From positions 17,862,635-17,926,634 of the forward strand of contig CM041294.1 in the NCBI GenBank assembly GCA_023052935.1: a DNA stretch of 64,000 bases, given 5' to 3'. The translations under genes and the position numbers were made by a program. This document shows positions 23,583 to 33,375 of this stretch, in pieces (position 1 is the first letter of the stretch; the number at the start of each line of letters is the position of its first letter). The stretch is from Piezodorus guildinii. Lineage: Eukaryota; Arthropoda; Insecta; Hemiptera; Pentatomidae. The notes beneath the pieces were generated by a model, which saw nothing but the letters and a program-made list of their open reading frames with translations, did no database searches and was not told the origin of the DNA.

Positions 23583-24899
23583 ATGAGATATTTTCATCAA
23601 GTCATGTCCTCAAAGTCTGCAAGTAAAAGATCTAGATCTGCAGGTTCTAACTCGTCTCCCACAAAACAGAGACCCCGCCGTGAACAAAATAAAAAAATGA
23701 TTCCACCAGCGACCGCGTCAGCTACCTCATTAGGTTCTGAACCACAGCCCAGCACATCATCACAAGGAATAACTGATGAATCTCCGTTTTTTACACCGAA
23801 TCCATTTCAGATCCTCCAAAATGAAAAAGAAACCATGGAATCTTCTCCTATACCCAGAGAACCACTACCTCCACCAATATTTGTTAAAAATATTAAAAAT
23901 TTTAAACTGATGTGTGCGCATTTAAACAAAGTAACAGATCCTAATAGTTATTATTGTATAAGTAGAACCAATGATACTAAAATATCTCCGACTACTGCTG
24001 AAACCTACAGAAAGATTGTAAAATATCTGACTGAGACCAAAGCTGACTTTCATACTTATCAGCTGCGCCAAGAGAGAGCATTAAGGGTCGTAATCAGAAA
24101 CCTACATTCCTCAACACCCGTTGAAGCAATCAAAGAAGAACTGACAGAATTAGGACTCCAAGTGAGGCAAGTCACCAACGTTCTAAAAGATAAAAGTCCA
24201 CTGCCTCTATTCTTCGTGGACTTGGAACCATCAGCAGGAGTCGAAAAAATCTATGACCTCAGCAGACTGTACTATACCCGTGTAAAAGTTGAAAAACCTT
24301 ACACAAAGAAAGAAATAGTCCAGTGCCATAACTGTCAGGCATATGGTCATACCAAAAGTTATTGCCATCACATACCACGCTGTGTGAAATGCGGTGAACA
24401 GCATAAAACAGAAGAATGTACAAGATCAAGATCAGCACCCGCTGTATGTGCTCTGTGCCTCAAGAACCACCCGGCTAACTACAAGGGATGTGAAATCTAC
24501 AAGAAACTCAGAACCAGATACCAAAAACCTCAGGATCCGAATGAAACAGCTGTAGCAACCAGAAGCAGAAGAGAACCATCAAAACTTGTAAATTCTAACG
24601 TGTCATTTGCCCACTTGCTTGGAGGTGGTAACCAGAATCATGAAGTCGAGGCTCTGCCGGAACAACATTTTCCTCAACATTCTCAATCTATTGTACAAGA
24701 ATCTATCCCTCAAAGTTTACCTAATCTTCAAAAAACTCCTCAACATCAAATTTCTCATATCCCTCCACCATCAAACGTCACAGATCTTACCAGTCTAATG
24801 ACATCCTTCATCTCCGAAATCAAATCTCTTGTTATGCCGCTTATATCACTCCTTACAAATCTAGTATCGAATCTAATCCCTGCCTTGAAAAATCCTTAA
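23583..24899 (+). CDS. LINE A ORF1 protein (Gag-like, CCHC knuckles)
   Basis: 438 residues; ATG at 23583, with a second in-frame Met at codon 8. A low-complexity basic and serine-rich N-terminus (about 1-75) precedes a domain at about 165-235 (LRVVIRNLHSSTPVEAIKEE, LPLFFVDL) typical of the PRE/C2HC region of Jockey ORF1. Three zinc knuckles follow at about 247-308, starting CHNC, CVKC and CALC, the last with NYKGC. Such proteins bind element RNA and form the retrotransposition particle. The last 70 residues are hydrophobic and proline-rich. The stop TAA is followed at once by the ORF2 ATG. Confidence 0.95.
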   Translation: MRYFHQVMSSKSASKRSRSAGSNSSPTKQRPRREQNKKMIPPATASATSLGSEPQPSTSSQGITDESPFFTPNPFQILQNEKETMESSPIPREPLPPPIFVKNIKNFKLMCAHLNKVTDPNSYYCISRTNDTKISPTTAETYRKIVKYLTETKADFHTYQLRQERALRVVIRNLHSSTPVEAIKEELTELGLQVRQVTNVLKDKSPLPLFFVDLEPSAGVEKIYDLSRLYYTRVKVEKPYTKKEIVQCHNCQAYGHTKSYCHHIPRCVKCGEQHKTEECTRSRSAPAVCALCLKNHPANYKGCEIYKKLRTRYQKPQDPNETAVATRSRREPSKLVNSNVSFAHLLGGGNQNHEVEALPEQHFPQHSQSIVQESIPQSLPNLQKTPQHQISHIPPPSNVTDLTSLMTSFISEIKSLVMPLISLLTNLVSNLIPALKNP

Positions 24900-24902
24900 A
24901 TG
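24897..24902 (+). promoter_or_regulatory. ORF1-ORF2 junction TAAATG
   Basis: The ORF1 stop codon TAA (24897-24899) abuts the ORF2 start ATG (24900-24902) in the same frame. Copy 1 has the same junction on the minus strand (20939-20944). This layout suits termination-reinitiation. Confidence 0.8.
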
Positions 24903-27584
24903 ACTTCACCTAACTCCTTATCCATTCTCCTTTGGAATGCGAATGGTGTTAGAAATCATACTGACGAACTGACAGCGTTGTTGCAAGACAAAACAATCGA
25001 TGTTGCACTTATAACTGAAACAAGACTAACGACTAAACAGTACTTCAAAATACCGCAATACATGACATACCGTACTGACCACCCAGACGGTAAAGCCCAT
25101 GCCGGTTCTGCTATCATTGTCCACCAATCCCTCTCTCATCATTTACTCCCACTTCCCACCTATGATTTCCTACAAGCCACTTCCATAGTAATCAAGACTT
25201 TTTCCTTTCCGGTAACCCTCACATCTGCATATTGCCCTCCTAAACATTCCATTTCCAATTCTGAATTTGTATCCTTCCTGGATTCCTTAGGAAATCGTTT
25301 CATTCTGGGTGCAGACTTAAACGCCAAGCATCAGCAGTGGGGTTCCAGAACCACGAATTCTCGGGGACGAAATTTGCTGTCTGCACTCAACTCCCGAAAT
25401 TTTAATATCCTGCCTCCTGACTCCCCTACCTACTGGCCAACCGATCCTAACCGCAATCCTGACATCCTCGACTTCTTTATCCACAGCGGATTAGGCTCTC
25501 TCAACTTGTCTTTAACTCGCCTTGATGAACTATCCTCAGACCATAGTCCACTGATCCTAAAAGTATCTCTCACTCCAATTCCAAAACCCATTCCACCATC
25601 ATTCATCCGAGGCCCTGTCAACTGGAACCTTTTCCGCCAAATCCTGACCGATAATATTGACCTCAGAGTAACCCTCAAAACCCAAGATGACCTAGATAAT
25701 TCCGTCTATTCCTTTACCACCGCCATCCAACAAGCTGTCTGGACTGCTTCCTCTCCTAAACACTCCAATATAAATCCAGACCAAAATCATTTTCCACAAC
25801 CTATTATAGACCTTATCCACACCAAACGCCGAGCAAGATCATTATGGCAGCGCACCCGACACCCAACAGATCGCCGCTCCTATAACTTCTATTGTAGACA
25901 ATTGAAGAGGGAGTTGGCGAACTTCCGTTCCCAGTCCTTTAATTCCTACCTCTCCTCTCTATCAGCTCGTGATAATTCCCTGTGGAATGTCACGAAAAAG
26001 ATCCTAAAATACCATCATGTTTCCCATCCTCTCCGACGTGGTGATGACTCCTGGGCTGCGTCTGATGAAGATAAAGCCGAGGAATTCGCCACACACCTCT
26101 CCAAAGTATTCACTCCTCACCCGGAATCCCACATCAATCACACCGCAAAAGTGCAAGACTTTCTTATGTCACCGATTCCACTTTCCCTACCTCCTAAAGC
26201 TATTAATCCCTCTGAGGTCAAATATCTTCTCCAAAAACTGACTCTCCGTAAATCTCCTGGACACGATCTCCTTACTCCCCAGATCCTCCGACAACTTCCG
26301 CAGAAAGCTATTATATTCCTTACTTATATTTATAACTGCATCCTCCGCACCACCTATTTTCCTCTGTTATGGAAACATTCCACCATCATCCTTTTTTTAA
26401 AACCAGGTAAACCTTCCAACAACACTTCATCCTACAGGCCTATTAGTCTACACCCCATCCTCTCAAAAATCTTCGAAAGGCTTCTTCTTAAACGTATCCT
26501 ACCCATATTAGAATCTCAAAATCTTCCTTCCCATCAGTTTGGATTCCGTCCTCAGCATTCCACAGTTCAACAGGGGCTCCGAGTTGTAGACCATATTTCC
26601 TCAGCTCTTGAATGCAAAGAGTATTGTTCTGGTGCGTTTCTGGACATTGCGCAAGCTTTTGACCGGGTATGGCACACTGGATTACTCTTCAAGCTGAAAA
26701 CCCATTTACCCCAGTCCCTATACCTCATTCTCCGATCCTATCTCTCGAACCGTTCCTTCCGAGTTCGCTGTGGTGAAGAATTTTCTAACCTTTATCCCGT
26801 TGAGGCCGGTGTTCCTCAAGGCAGCGTCTTGGGACCCATCCTCTACATCCTTTACACTGCTGATATTCCAACACATCCTGATACCTTTCTGGCAACTTTT
26901 GCAGACGACACCGCCATCCTATCATCCAGTTCCAATCCTGAAACAGCATCCTTAAACCTTCAGAGACACCTTTTCCTTATCGAACACTGGTGTAATAACT
27001 GGCGTGTAAAGGTGAACGAAGCCAAATGTAAACACATAACCTTTACTCTTAGACGAAAATCCTGTCCGCCAGTTTATTTCAACTCATTACCGATTCCTCT
27101 CTCAGATACAGTCCGGTATCTTGGCTTACTGTTAGACAAAAGATTGACTTGGAACCCACATACAAGACTTAAAAGACAAGAACTCAACCGACGATTCGGA
27201 CAGTTATACCGACTACTCAACAGAAAATCTGAACTTACAGTTGAAAACAAATTATTAATCTACAAGACAATACTGAAGCCCATCTGGACCTACGGACTTG
27301 AACTGTGGGGGACAGCTAAACGTTCTAACATCAAACGCATTCAATCCTTTCAATCCAAAGTCCTCCGTACAATAGTAAATGCTCCTTATTATGTCTCCAA
27401 TTATACCTTGCACCACGACCTTAATGTTCCATTTATTTCAGACCTAATTCCATCCAAATTTTCCAAATTCCACCAGAACCTCATTCATCATCCTAATCCT
27501 TTAGCTCAATCCCTATCCAGCTCCACTCATCCATACAACCCACCTAGAAGGTTGAAACGGCAGTGGCCCCGCGACCTTTTGTAA
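24900..27584 (+). CDS. LINE A copy 2 ORF2: endonuclease and reverse transcriptase
   Basis: 894 residues, uninterrupted. Same motifs as in copy 1: LLWNANGVRNH and ITETRL, GADLNAKHQQWGS near residue 136, SDHSPL near 212, FLDIAQAFDRVWH, AGVPQGSVLGPILY, FADDTAIL near 667, RYLGLLLDKRLTW, and the C-terminal PPRRLKRQWPRDLL. All catalytic residues of both enzymes are present. The product nicks target DNA and copies element RNA at the nick. With the intact ORF1 upstream, this copy has the coding capacity of an autonomous Jockey element. Confidence 0.97.
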   Translation: MTSPNSLSILLWNANGVRNHTDELTALLQDKTIDVALITETRLTTKQYFKIPQYMTYRTDHPDGKAHAGSAIIVHQSLSHHLLPLPTYDFLQATSIVIKTFSFPVTLTSAYCPPKHSISNSEFVSFLDSLGNRFILGADLNAKHQQWGSRTTNSRGRNLLSALNSRNFNILPPDSPTYWPTDPNRNPDILDFFIHSGLGSLNLSLTRLDELSSDHSPLILKVSLTPIPKPIPPSFIRGPVNWNLFRQILTDNIDLRVTLKTQDDLDNSVYSFTTAIQQAVWTASSPKHSNINPDQNHFPQPIIDLIHTKRRARSLWQRTRHPTDRRSYNFYCRQLKRELANFRSQSFNSYLSSLSARDNSLWNVTKKILKYHHVSHPLRRGDDSWAASDEDKAEEFATHLSKVFTPHPESHINHTAKVQDFLMSPIPLSLPPKAINPSEVKYLLQKLTLRKSPGHDLLTPQILRQLPQKAIIFLTYIYNCILRTTYFPLLWKHSTIILFLKPGKPSNNTSSYRPISLHPILSKIFERLLLKRILPILESQNLPSHQFGFRPQHSTVQQGLRVVDHISSALECKEYCSGAFLDIAQAFDRVWHTGLLFKLKTHLPQSLYLILRSYLSNRSFRVRCGEEFSNLYPVEAGVPQGSVLGPILYILYTADIPTHPDTFLATFADDTAILSSSSNPETASLNLQRHLFLIEHWCNNWRVKVNEAKCKHITFTLRRKSCPPVYFNSLPIPLSDTVRYLGLLLDKRLTWNPHTRLKRQELNRRFGQLYRLLNRKSELTVENKLLIYKTILKPIWTYGLELWGTAKRSNIKRIQSFQSKVLRTIVNAPYYVSNYTLHHDLNVPFISDLIPSKFSKFHQNLIHHPNPLAQSLSSSTHPYNPPRRLKRQWPRDLL

Positions 27585-27861
27585 ATATATTGGAGTTCTA
27601 GCACTGGCTAGATTCTCCACTCAATATGATGTATGTATGAGTGTGTGTATGTGTATATAGGTATAAATGAATTATTGACTTTTGTATTGATTCATTATTG
27701 TGTATATATTTTATTGTAATTTTATGTTGTGTAAATATTGTATGAATGTAGTATGTTTGATATCATTCAGCAATACTATTAATGTCCAAATTGGGACAGA
27801 TTGTAAAATTTTCTCAATAAAAATTGTTATTATTTTTGTTTTTTTTTAAATTATATTATAA

Positions 27862-28466
27862 AAATTTTAAACTATAGTGATGTACGCTTACCTAAAATTA
27901 TAGCTCTTGATGGTATGAAAAACAAAAATTGTAGCTGGCTAAACGAATGGGTAAAACTAGCAGAAGATTTAGGCTGTCTATTTGATAGGGAGTTCGTATC
28001 GGTGGCGAGGTGGAATAGTCAAATGATTAATATAATAGCTGCAGCCAAGGAAAATTTTAAAAAAGAACTAGGGATCTCCGTTATGGGTGCCGAACACCAT
28101 CTAATTTATAAGAAGCTAGATTATGGTGTAAACTACATTAATGACGAAAACAATATAGAATTAATAAGAATAGTTTTTAATACAAGAGCCGAAATGATAT
28201 CCCTAAATTGTAAACCATGGATGAGGGAAATAGTTTACACATGCTCAATTTGTAATAGTAAGGAGGACGAAAATATAATTCATTTATTAGGTAAATGTAC
28301 GGCATTTAATCATTTTAGGATAAAGTATTTTGGAGAAAGTATTTTGACTGAAAACAAAATAATAGACATTTTGAATGGAATTAATTGGAACTCACTGTAT
28401 AAATTTATGAAATGTGCTGTTAACTACAGAAGCTTTTTAATAAAGGAATTCAATTACAATAATTAA
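27862..28466 (+). CDS. LINE C ORF2, part 3: C-terminal region
   Basis: The codon split by LINE A copy 2 is completed here (base 23262 plus 27862-27863), and the frame runs KILNYSDVRLPKIIALDGM onward to TAA at 28466. It holds a C-terminal knuckle-like motif CSICNSKEDENIIHLLGKC (C-x2-C-x9-H-x4-C), as in several LINE clades. The three parts of ORF2 together make 1091 codons plus stop. A similar C-terminal motif is seen in LINE E at 35717-36792. Confidence 0.92.
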
Positions 28467-28749
28467 ATAAACAGAGAATATGTTGTCACAGATAAAGTGT
28501 AATTATATTTTGTTTATTCTATTTGGGAAACAAAGATTATCCCTCTATCTTTTTACAATAATGTGTAATGTTTATTTATGTTTTGTTTGTTATTGTAAGC
28601 TTATACTTTTGTTTATTAATAATGTATATAAATAAACCAACTTCCTGGCAGACGGAAATCCATGCCAGTATTTTGTGTTCTCTAGACGAATGTAAAGAAA
28701 AATGTAAAATTTATTAATAAAACACATTTATCTATCTATCTATCTATCT
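28467..28749 (+). other. LINE C 3' untranslated region with TATC tail
   Basis: AT-rich, with polyadenylation-type AATAAA motifs, ending in about five TATC units (28728-28749) just before the right duplication attactggtagt. Confidence 0.85.
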
Positions 28750-28761
28750 ATTACTGGTAGT
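28750..28761 (+). repeat. Right target-site duplication of LINE C
   Basis: Exact repeat of 16300-16311. Confidence 0.9.
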
Positions 28762-28844
28762 GTCAAGAGTTTTTATTCGACCTTCAGACCTTATGCATAC
28801 GGAAAGTTTATAATTATTACTGAGTAAAAATGAGATGAGTTAGA

Positions 28845-29920
28845 GGAGCCCGTGATTGAGTGGCTAGCACGCTAATCTCCCTCGCCAAAATTATACATGG
28901 TCTCAATTATGAAGAAGCTGTATTTTAGACGGGATGAGCTAGTCGGGAAGATTGACCACCGTTTTTCGACAAGACTGAAAAATTACTTTAGCTTAGTTGT
29001 GCCAAGACCAAAACATACCTGGACGACACACTAGACTCCATTGCTACTGTGTACAACAATATTCCTCCAAATTTTCAATTTTCTCACACAAATCCTCCAA
29101 AGTATTCAAATTATTACTACAATGTTAAAATGTGGGCGAAATCCCTCAGTGAAGAAAAAATTGCTGAATTATTGAATCCAAAGTACTCATCGCTATAGAC
29201 ATGTCGTCAATGCCAGCCTGCGTCACTCATTCTGTGTACAAGTATATGTATTCTTAATTGAATTTTGATTTTGTCAATTTCTTATTGTGTGCTATGTGTT
29301 ATGTATCTTTATATTGCTTATCATGTAATTCCATCTTGTATTTACTGGCCTTAATTTTATATCTTGAATATATGAATTTGTATTCCTTATTCCTTTGGTT
29401 TGGTCAATTACAGTTTATTTCTATGTACTGTTTAACTGTTTCTTATAATTGTTTTTTGTATTAATTAGGGATTATGTAATTCAATTTTATATTTGCATGC
29501 CTTAATTTTATATCTTGTATATATGTATATGTATTCCTTACAGCTTTAAAGCTTAGTAAATTACTGCATCATACTGTGTTACTTTTTCTTTATAATTGTA
29601 TTTTATATTCCATATGTATTTTATTGTTTTTGCTGTGTAGTGTGTTACTGTTTCTTTATAATTGTATTTTATATTTCTTATGTATTATATATTTTTGTTG
29701 CTGTGTAGTGTGTTACAGTTTTTTTATAAAATTGTGTTATATTATTTAAGTATTGTATTGTATCATACTGTGTACTGTTACTGTTTGTTATTGTACTTTT
29801 ATTAAATTGCCGCAGGTGAACTCCTTTCCCACACACGGGCTCGCCTTAGTGGGATAGTGACTTCTACTTGCACTGTAATATGTCTGTGTTTTGATTCGAA
29901 TAAAGAGGTTTATAAAAAAC
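28845..29920 (+). mobile_element. Probable LINE 3' end (family F), unknown clade
   Basis: 28850-28905 resembles a decayed tRNA-like head (cccgtgattgagtggctagc). 29020-29198 is a short open stretch ending DDTLDSIATVYNNIPPNFQF...LSEEKIAELLNPKYSSL-stop, in the style of a LINE ORF2 C-terminus but not recognised. 29200-29800 is a long AT-rich untranslated region with internal tandem repeats. The end, near 29905, has the polyadenylation motif aataaagaggttta. No second copy is present in the window. Confidence 0.45.
29572..29765 (+). repeat. Tandem repeat of about 66 bp, 2.5 to 3 units
   Basis: Units starting tgtgttact and ending gctgtgtag follow one another, within the untranslated region of family F. 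Looser related units occur upstream from about 29270. Confidence 0.75.
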
Positions 29921-30432
29921 AAAACAAAGGTTGTGAGCCTCTCCTCTGGGTATGTGAGACCCAACAGCCAACTGGTGGCCACTCACGAAAATAGGTGTAG
30001 GGAGTAATGTCCTATAAAGTACATCGAGAAACGTGATTGTATTCTCCTAGCAGATTACACCGCAAGGCTGAGGGCCTGCACGGCCTGTTACGCCACAGAA
30101 AAAAAAAGTAGATGATAACCAAATCAAAATAATTGCCAATTTTATTTTTTTTGTAATCGTTCATGGGTTTAATACGCTGCAAACATCAGTGAGAACGACC
30201 AATTTTATATAAACAAGCAGGTGGTTTTGAAGAAAAAATAATTAAATAGCTCTCAATGAGAAAAGATTCGTCCTCCATGTTACAATCTCACATCATTTAC
30301 AAGCTGTGATATTTGATATTCCGGTATTCCGTGTTCGGTTTAATTTCACAATTGAGAAGTTGATTTCCAAAAAGCTATAAAGGACATTGAAGATTAAAAA
30401 ATTGATAGTTTGACATATTTGTATTCCCATCA

Positions 30433-30715
30433 TGCCATAACGTAATTAATAATTAATATAAAGAAATGATAAGTAAGGACAAAGGAGATTAACCGCTTCT
30501 GTACCTACAGACGCGTGTTCAAAAATGGATGATGGCTATGAGAAGGTATAAGGGTGTAAACAATTCTTGGTAATGCCGTCCTTCGGAAGGGGGCCAGTGC
30601 GACAACATGTAATCGTTAAAGATCGCTCCCTTTCCTAATTAAACCTGAAAAAAGGCCCATTTTTAGCAACGTCCGACTGGCCGCAGTAGCATAAATTAAC
30701 GTTAAATATTCTTTG
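30433..30715 (+). mobile_element. SINE S1 variant with alternative head
   Basis: The body (from about 30550: gccgtccttcggaaggg, cgttaaagatc, cctaattaaacctg, aacgtccgactggcc, gtagcataaa) matches SINE S1 at 56364-56640. The 5' part (aaagaaatgataagtaagga through accgcttctgt and gatggctatgagaaggt) differs from S1 but matches 35290-35400. The 5' boundary is uncertain because the match between the two variants fades gradually. Confidence 0.75.
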
Positions 30716-30796
30716 GATTATCAGTTTTCTTCAAATGAATATATTACCTAAGTGTCTAAATAAAACAATGAATAAAGGGCTGAAAATAGAATTTAC

Positions 30797-30809
30797 CATA
30801 TGCGATATA
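30797..30809 (+). repeat. Left target-site duplication of the Penelope-like remnant
   Basis: catatgcgatata is repeated exactly at 32486-32498. Confidence 0.85.
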
Positions 30810-31267
30810 TTGTGGATATAATTAGTTGACCGTTGAGAATTACTGGAAGGAATTAGTCCGGGTGGCGGTCATTAATTGCATTTATTTTATATATGTATCT
30901 ATTTCATTCGTTTATGCACTTAAACAATTCTTAATGGTTATACAATTCAATTTATTCCTACTTGTAATTATTTTATTTTTTTTTAACAACTTGGTTGATC
31001 TGTCAATGATTGTTACTTATTTTTTCTCATAGTATTTTCACTTGGTTATTTTTACTGTCTCAAATATATTTACCATAATTATTATAACGTTGGTTGGGAG
31101 TAAGTCAGTTTTACTACATATAGTTTATACATTATTATTCTTACTATTGTATTATGTTGTTTTTACTTTAACAATCATGTTAAAACATCTTCTAGTACCA
31201 TTATGATGTTATTACTATTATAGGTTTAATCTGATTACTTCTGTTTATGTTAATATTACAATTTTAC

Positions 31268-32101
31268 TCATTGTTGTCAGATCCCGTCTAAATATGCGGT
31301 ACGTATTCTCGAAGCAAAACTAAAAACGATTATTCAACTGCTTTATCCGCTTCATCTTTGGGATATCCAGGGCCACCTCTGTCACCCGATTCTACGAAGA
31401 GTTGAAGTGGCTTTACCCTTCTTACTGTTGTAAGTACTTTCTGGCTTCCTTTCTCTTCCAAGTTCTCCAATCCCGCCGTCCGTCTTACATAACAGATATG
31501 TTTCTTTTCAAATCCTCAGTCCACTCTCGCCACACTCGCTCACGGCCTTCGGGCCTTGTATATGATGCCCCATCGAACTGCAGCTTTCGACTGATCTTTC
31601 CTAATTCGATCTTCATCCTTATGGGACTCTATTCCTTCTAATATCCGTGACTCCAATACTCTTCCGACATTCAAATCTCGCCTGTTCAATCATCTCCTGT
31701 CCCTCCAATGTCCGAAGAATCCTAATTAGTTTTCTAATTTCAATTAAAATTAATAACGAAACAGATAGAAACGTTTATTTACCTATTATATTTTATGTTC
31801 TCTGGTGTTTTGCACTTATTATATTATGAGTATATTGTTAAAAAACAAAAAACACTGAAATGCTTTATTAATAAAAATTGGATATAAGTACATATTTCTT
31901 ATTATGTTGATTATCTAGTTTAATTTTCAATATTATTATTTAAGACTGCTTTTTAATCCATTGTTTGTAATTTCTATTGTTTCTTTGTATTCCTTTTGTA
32001 TACTCTAAGACCTTAAAGTTTTTATTTTGATTTTCCTGTTATGTTATTCTAAAGGGACTAGTCCCAGAATAAATAAAGATTTATTATTATTATTATTTTC
32101 C
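31268..32101 (+). pseudogene. LINE family G, C-terminal fragment and 3' end
   Basis: 31405-31500 reads CCKYFLASFLFQVLQSRRPSY, matching the family G copy at 8835-9785 (SQYFLGSFLCQVIRSHRPSY). The frame later shifts to reach TFKSRLFNHLL near 31690. The end has actagtcccagaataaataaag followed by ATT repeats (32045-32097). attttac occurs on both sides (31261 and 32102) and may be a short duplication. It is frameshifted and 5'-truncated. Confidence 0.75.
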
Positions 32102-32379
32102 ATTTTACCCAACCTTTTGTACATACTTTCCTATCTACCTGCCTATATTCCTTATTACCAAATTGTACCTAGTTTCCACTCGCCAACCACACGGTACGTA
32201 TCTCCACTGCACTCCATTTTTCAATGTTTTTTATTCCATGTCATTTTTTTTCTTATATATTTGTACATTATCTTTAGTCATTATTTGTCCTGTATAGCTC
32301 TCATTAGTATACTTTTATCACTGTAATTTAATTAATTGGTTTCTTTACAGATCTAGTTCCTTTTGGTATCTTTTTAGCC

Positions 32380-32408
32380 CTGATGATGACCCACAATGGG
32401 GGTCGAAA
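32380..32408 (+). ncRNA. Hammerhead-ribozyme-like core
   Basis: CTGATGA (32380-32386), then a hairpin whose arms GACCC (32388-32392) and GGGTC (32400-32404) pair perfectly across the loop acaatgg, then GAAA (32405-32408). This is the order CUGANGA, stem II, GAAA of the hammerhead. One extra base lies between CUGAUGA and stem II. Stem III and the cleavage site are not clear from eye inspection, so activity is unproven. Confidence 0.5.
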
Positions 32409-32539
32409 CTTTGGTAAACAATAAAATAGTTGAAACTATTCAGTTGTTTCATTTAATGACCGCCATCCGGACTAATTCCTTTCAGCATATGCGATATAGT
32501 TCATTACTCTAACCACTCCTACCAGTCGGTTCAGCAAAA

Positions 32540-33375
32540 AAATAAAAAATAAAAATAAATAAATAAAATAAAATAAAATAAATAAATATATAACAAAAAA
32601 AAAACAACATATAAAATATATATAAAGTTAATAAATAATTGAGCATCTTAAACGCTCTCACGCCGTAGTCTACAAGTAAAGTTTAAGATCCGAACTCATC
32701 GCTAGTCTTAGATCAAAGCAAGTGGAATTTGCCTTAGAATATAAATAAATGCGTAAAAAATATATTCATATAAGTATAATAAGCTAAATATTAATTAATT
32801 TCATGTGAAATCAAATGAGGAAGACAATACATTATAAAAACATATGCATATGAAATTTCCCTCAGTCCAGAACAATTATCTCAAAGTTTTTTTTGAACGA
32901 TGGTAAATAATTGAATTATAAATCGAAAAGTTTTTCATACATTTCAGCTGTGCCTAACTCTGCAACGCTATGACCTATTAAAAATTTAAGCTGTGAGAGG
33001 ACACTTTGATGGAGTCGCTGAGTGTAGATCTGATGTGGGGCTTTCCTACCCGGGCACAAAATAGTGCTTTCGATTGTGGTTAAATAATAAAGGAGTGACG
33101 CATACAATGGCAGCGCTTCATTGCGTGTGGAAGGGAGTGATGCAACGACGTCAGGAGGGGCCTTTTAGCCCGGGCATAGACTAATTTTACTAATGGAATC
33201 GAACGCATTTTTTTTTATTATCAGCCCTCTTAGTAGTAGATATCTAGGAATCATAAAAATATACTAAATACCAGAATAAATATTTAAACCATACACTTAA
33301 TTCATCAATATAAAATCGCATACTTTGGTTAAACCATATTTCTAATGGACATGAGTTGGACATCCCAGTTCGAAA
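32540..33375. other. Unannotated stretch
   Basis: AT-rich simple sequence at 32538-32630. 32920-33185 is less AT-rich and has two related blocks (acccgggcacaaaatagt near 33050 and gcccgggcatagacta near 33170). A 63-codon minus-strand frame (33107-32916) is not recognised and I do not call it a gene. Confidence 0.35.

Larger units (their letters stand above)
23263..27844 (+). mobile_element. Jockey-like LINE A, copy 2, full length
   Basis: About 4.6 kb: 5' untranslated region 23263-23582 (beginning ggatcagctgatcgctcgat), ORF1, ORF2 and 3' untranslated region 27585-27844 ending in a T-rich tail (ttattatttttgttttttt) instead of a clean A tail. A duplication of 14-17 bp flanks it, inside ORF2 of LINE C. 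Both ORFs are intact, making it the only visibly complete element in the window and possibly active. Confidence 0.94.
16312..28749 (+). mobile_element. Full-length LINE of family C carrying two nested LINE A insertions
   Basis: A complete two-ORF non-LTR retrotransposon. Without the inserts 17978-21182 and 23263-27861 (each counted with one duplication) it is about 4634 bp. Order: 5' untranslated region 16312-16465; ORF1 with coiled coil and RNA-binding domain; ORF2 with endonuclease, reverse transcriptase and a C-terminal zinc-knuckle-like motif; 3' untranslated region ending in TATC repeats at 28728-28749. The whole is flanked by a 12-bp duplication. Its reverse transcriptase (RQGCSLSPILFSLFIND, FADDIVVFS) is not Jockey-like; the clade cannot be fixed without a tree. 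Apart from the inserts I see no frameshift in either ORF. Confidence 0.92.
30810..32485 (+). mobile_element. Penelope-like remnant with terminal inverted repeats, carrying a nested LINE
   Basis: A 13-bp direct duplication brackets this segment. Near its left end (30843-30875) and at its right end (32453-32485) lies a 33-bp inverted repeat, ctggaaggaattagtccggg versus its complement, with two mismatches. The right part holds a hammerhead-like core (32380-32408). Penelope-like elements are known to carry hammerhead motifs in their terminal repeats and to have inverted end copies. No reverse transcriptase or GIY-YIG domain is left. The middle is occupied by a family G LINE fragment. The assignment is inference from end structure. 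Confidence 0.55.

Noticed and set aside
32916..33107. 63-codon minus-strand frame in a GC-richer patch
   Set aside because: Short, unrecognised and without support from neighbouring exons or repeats.
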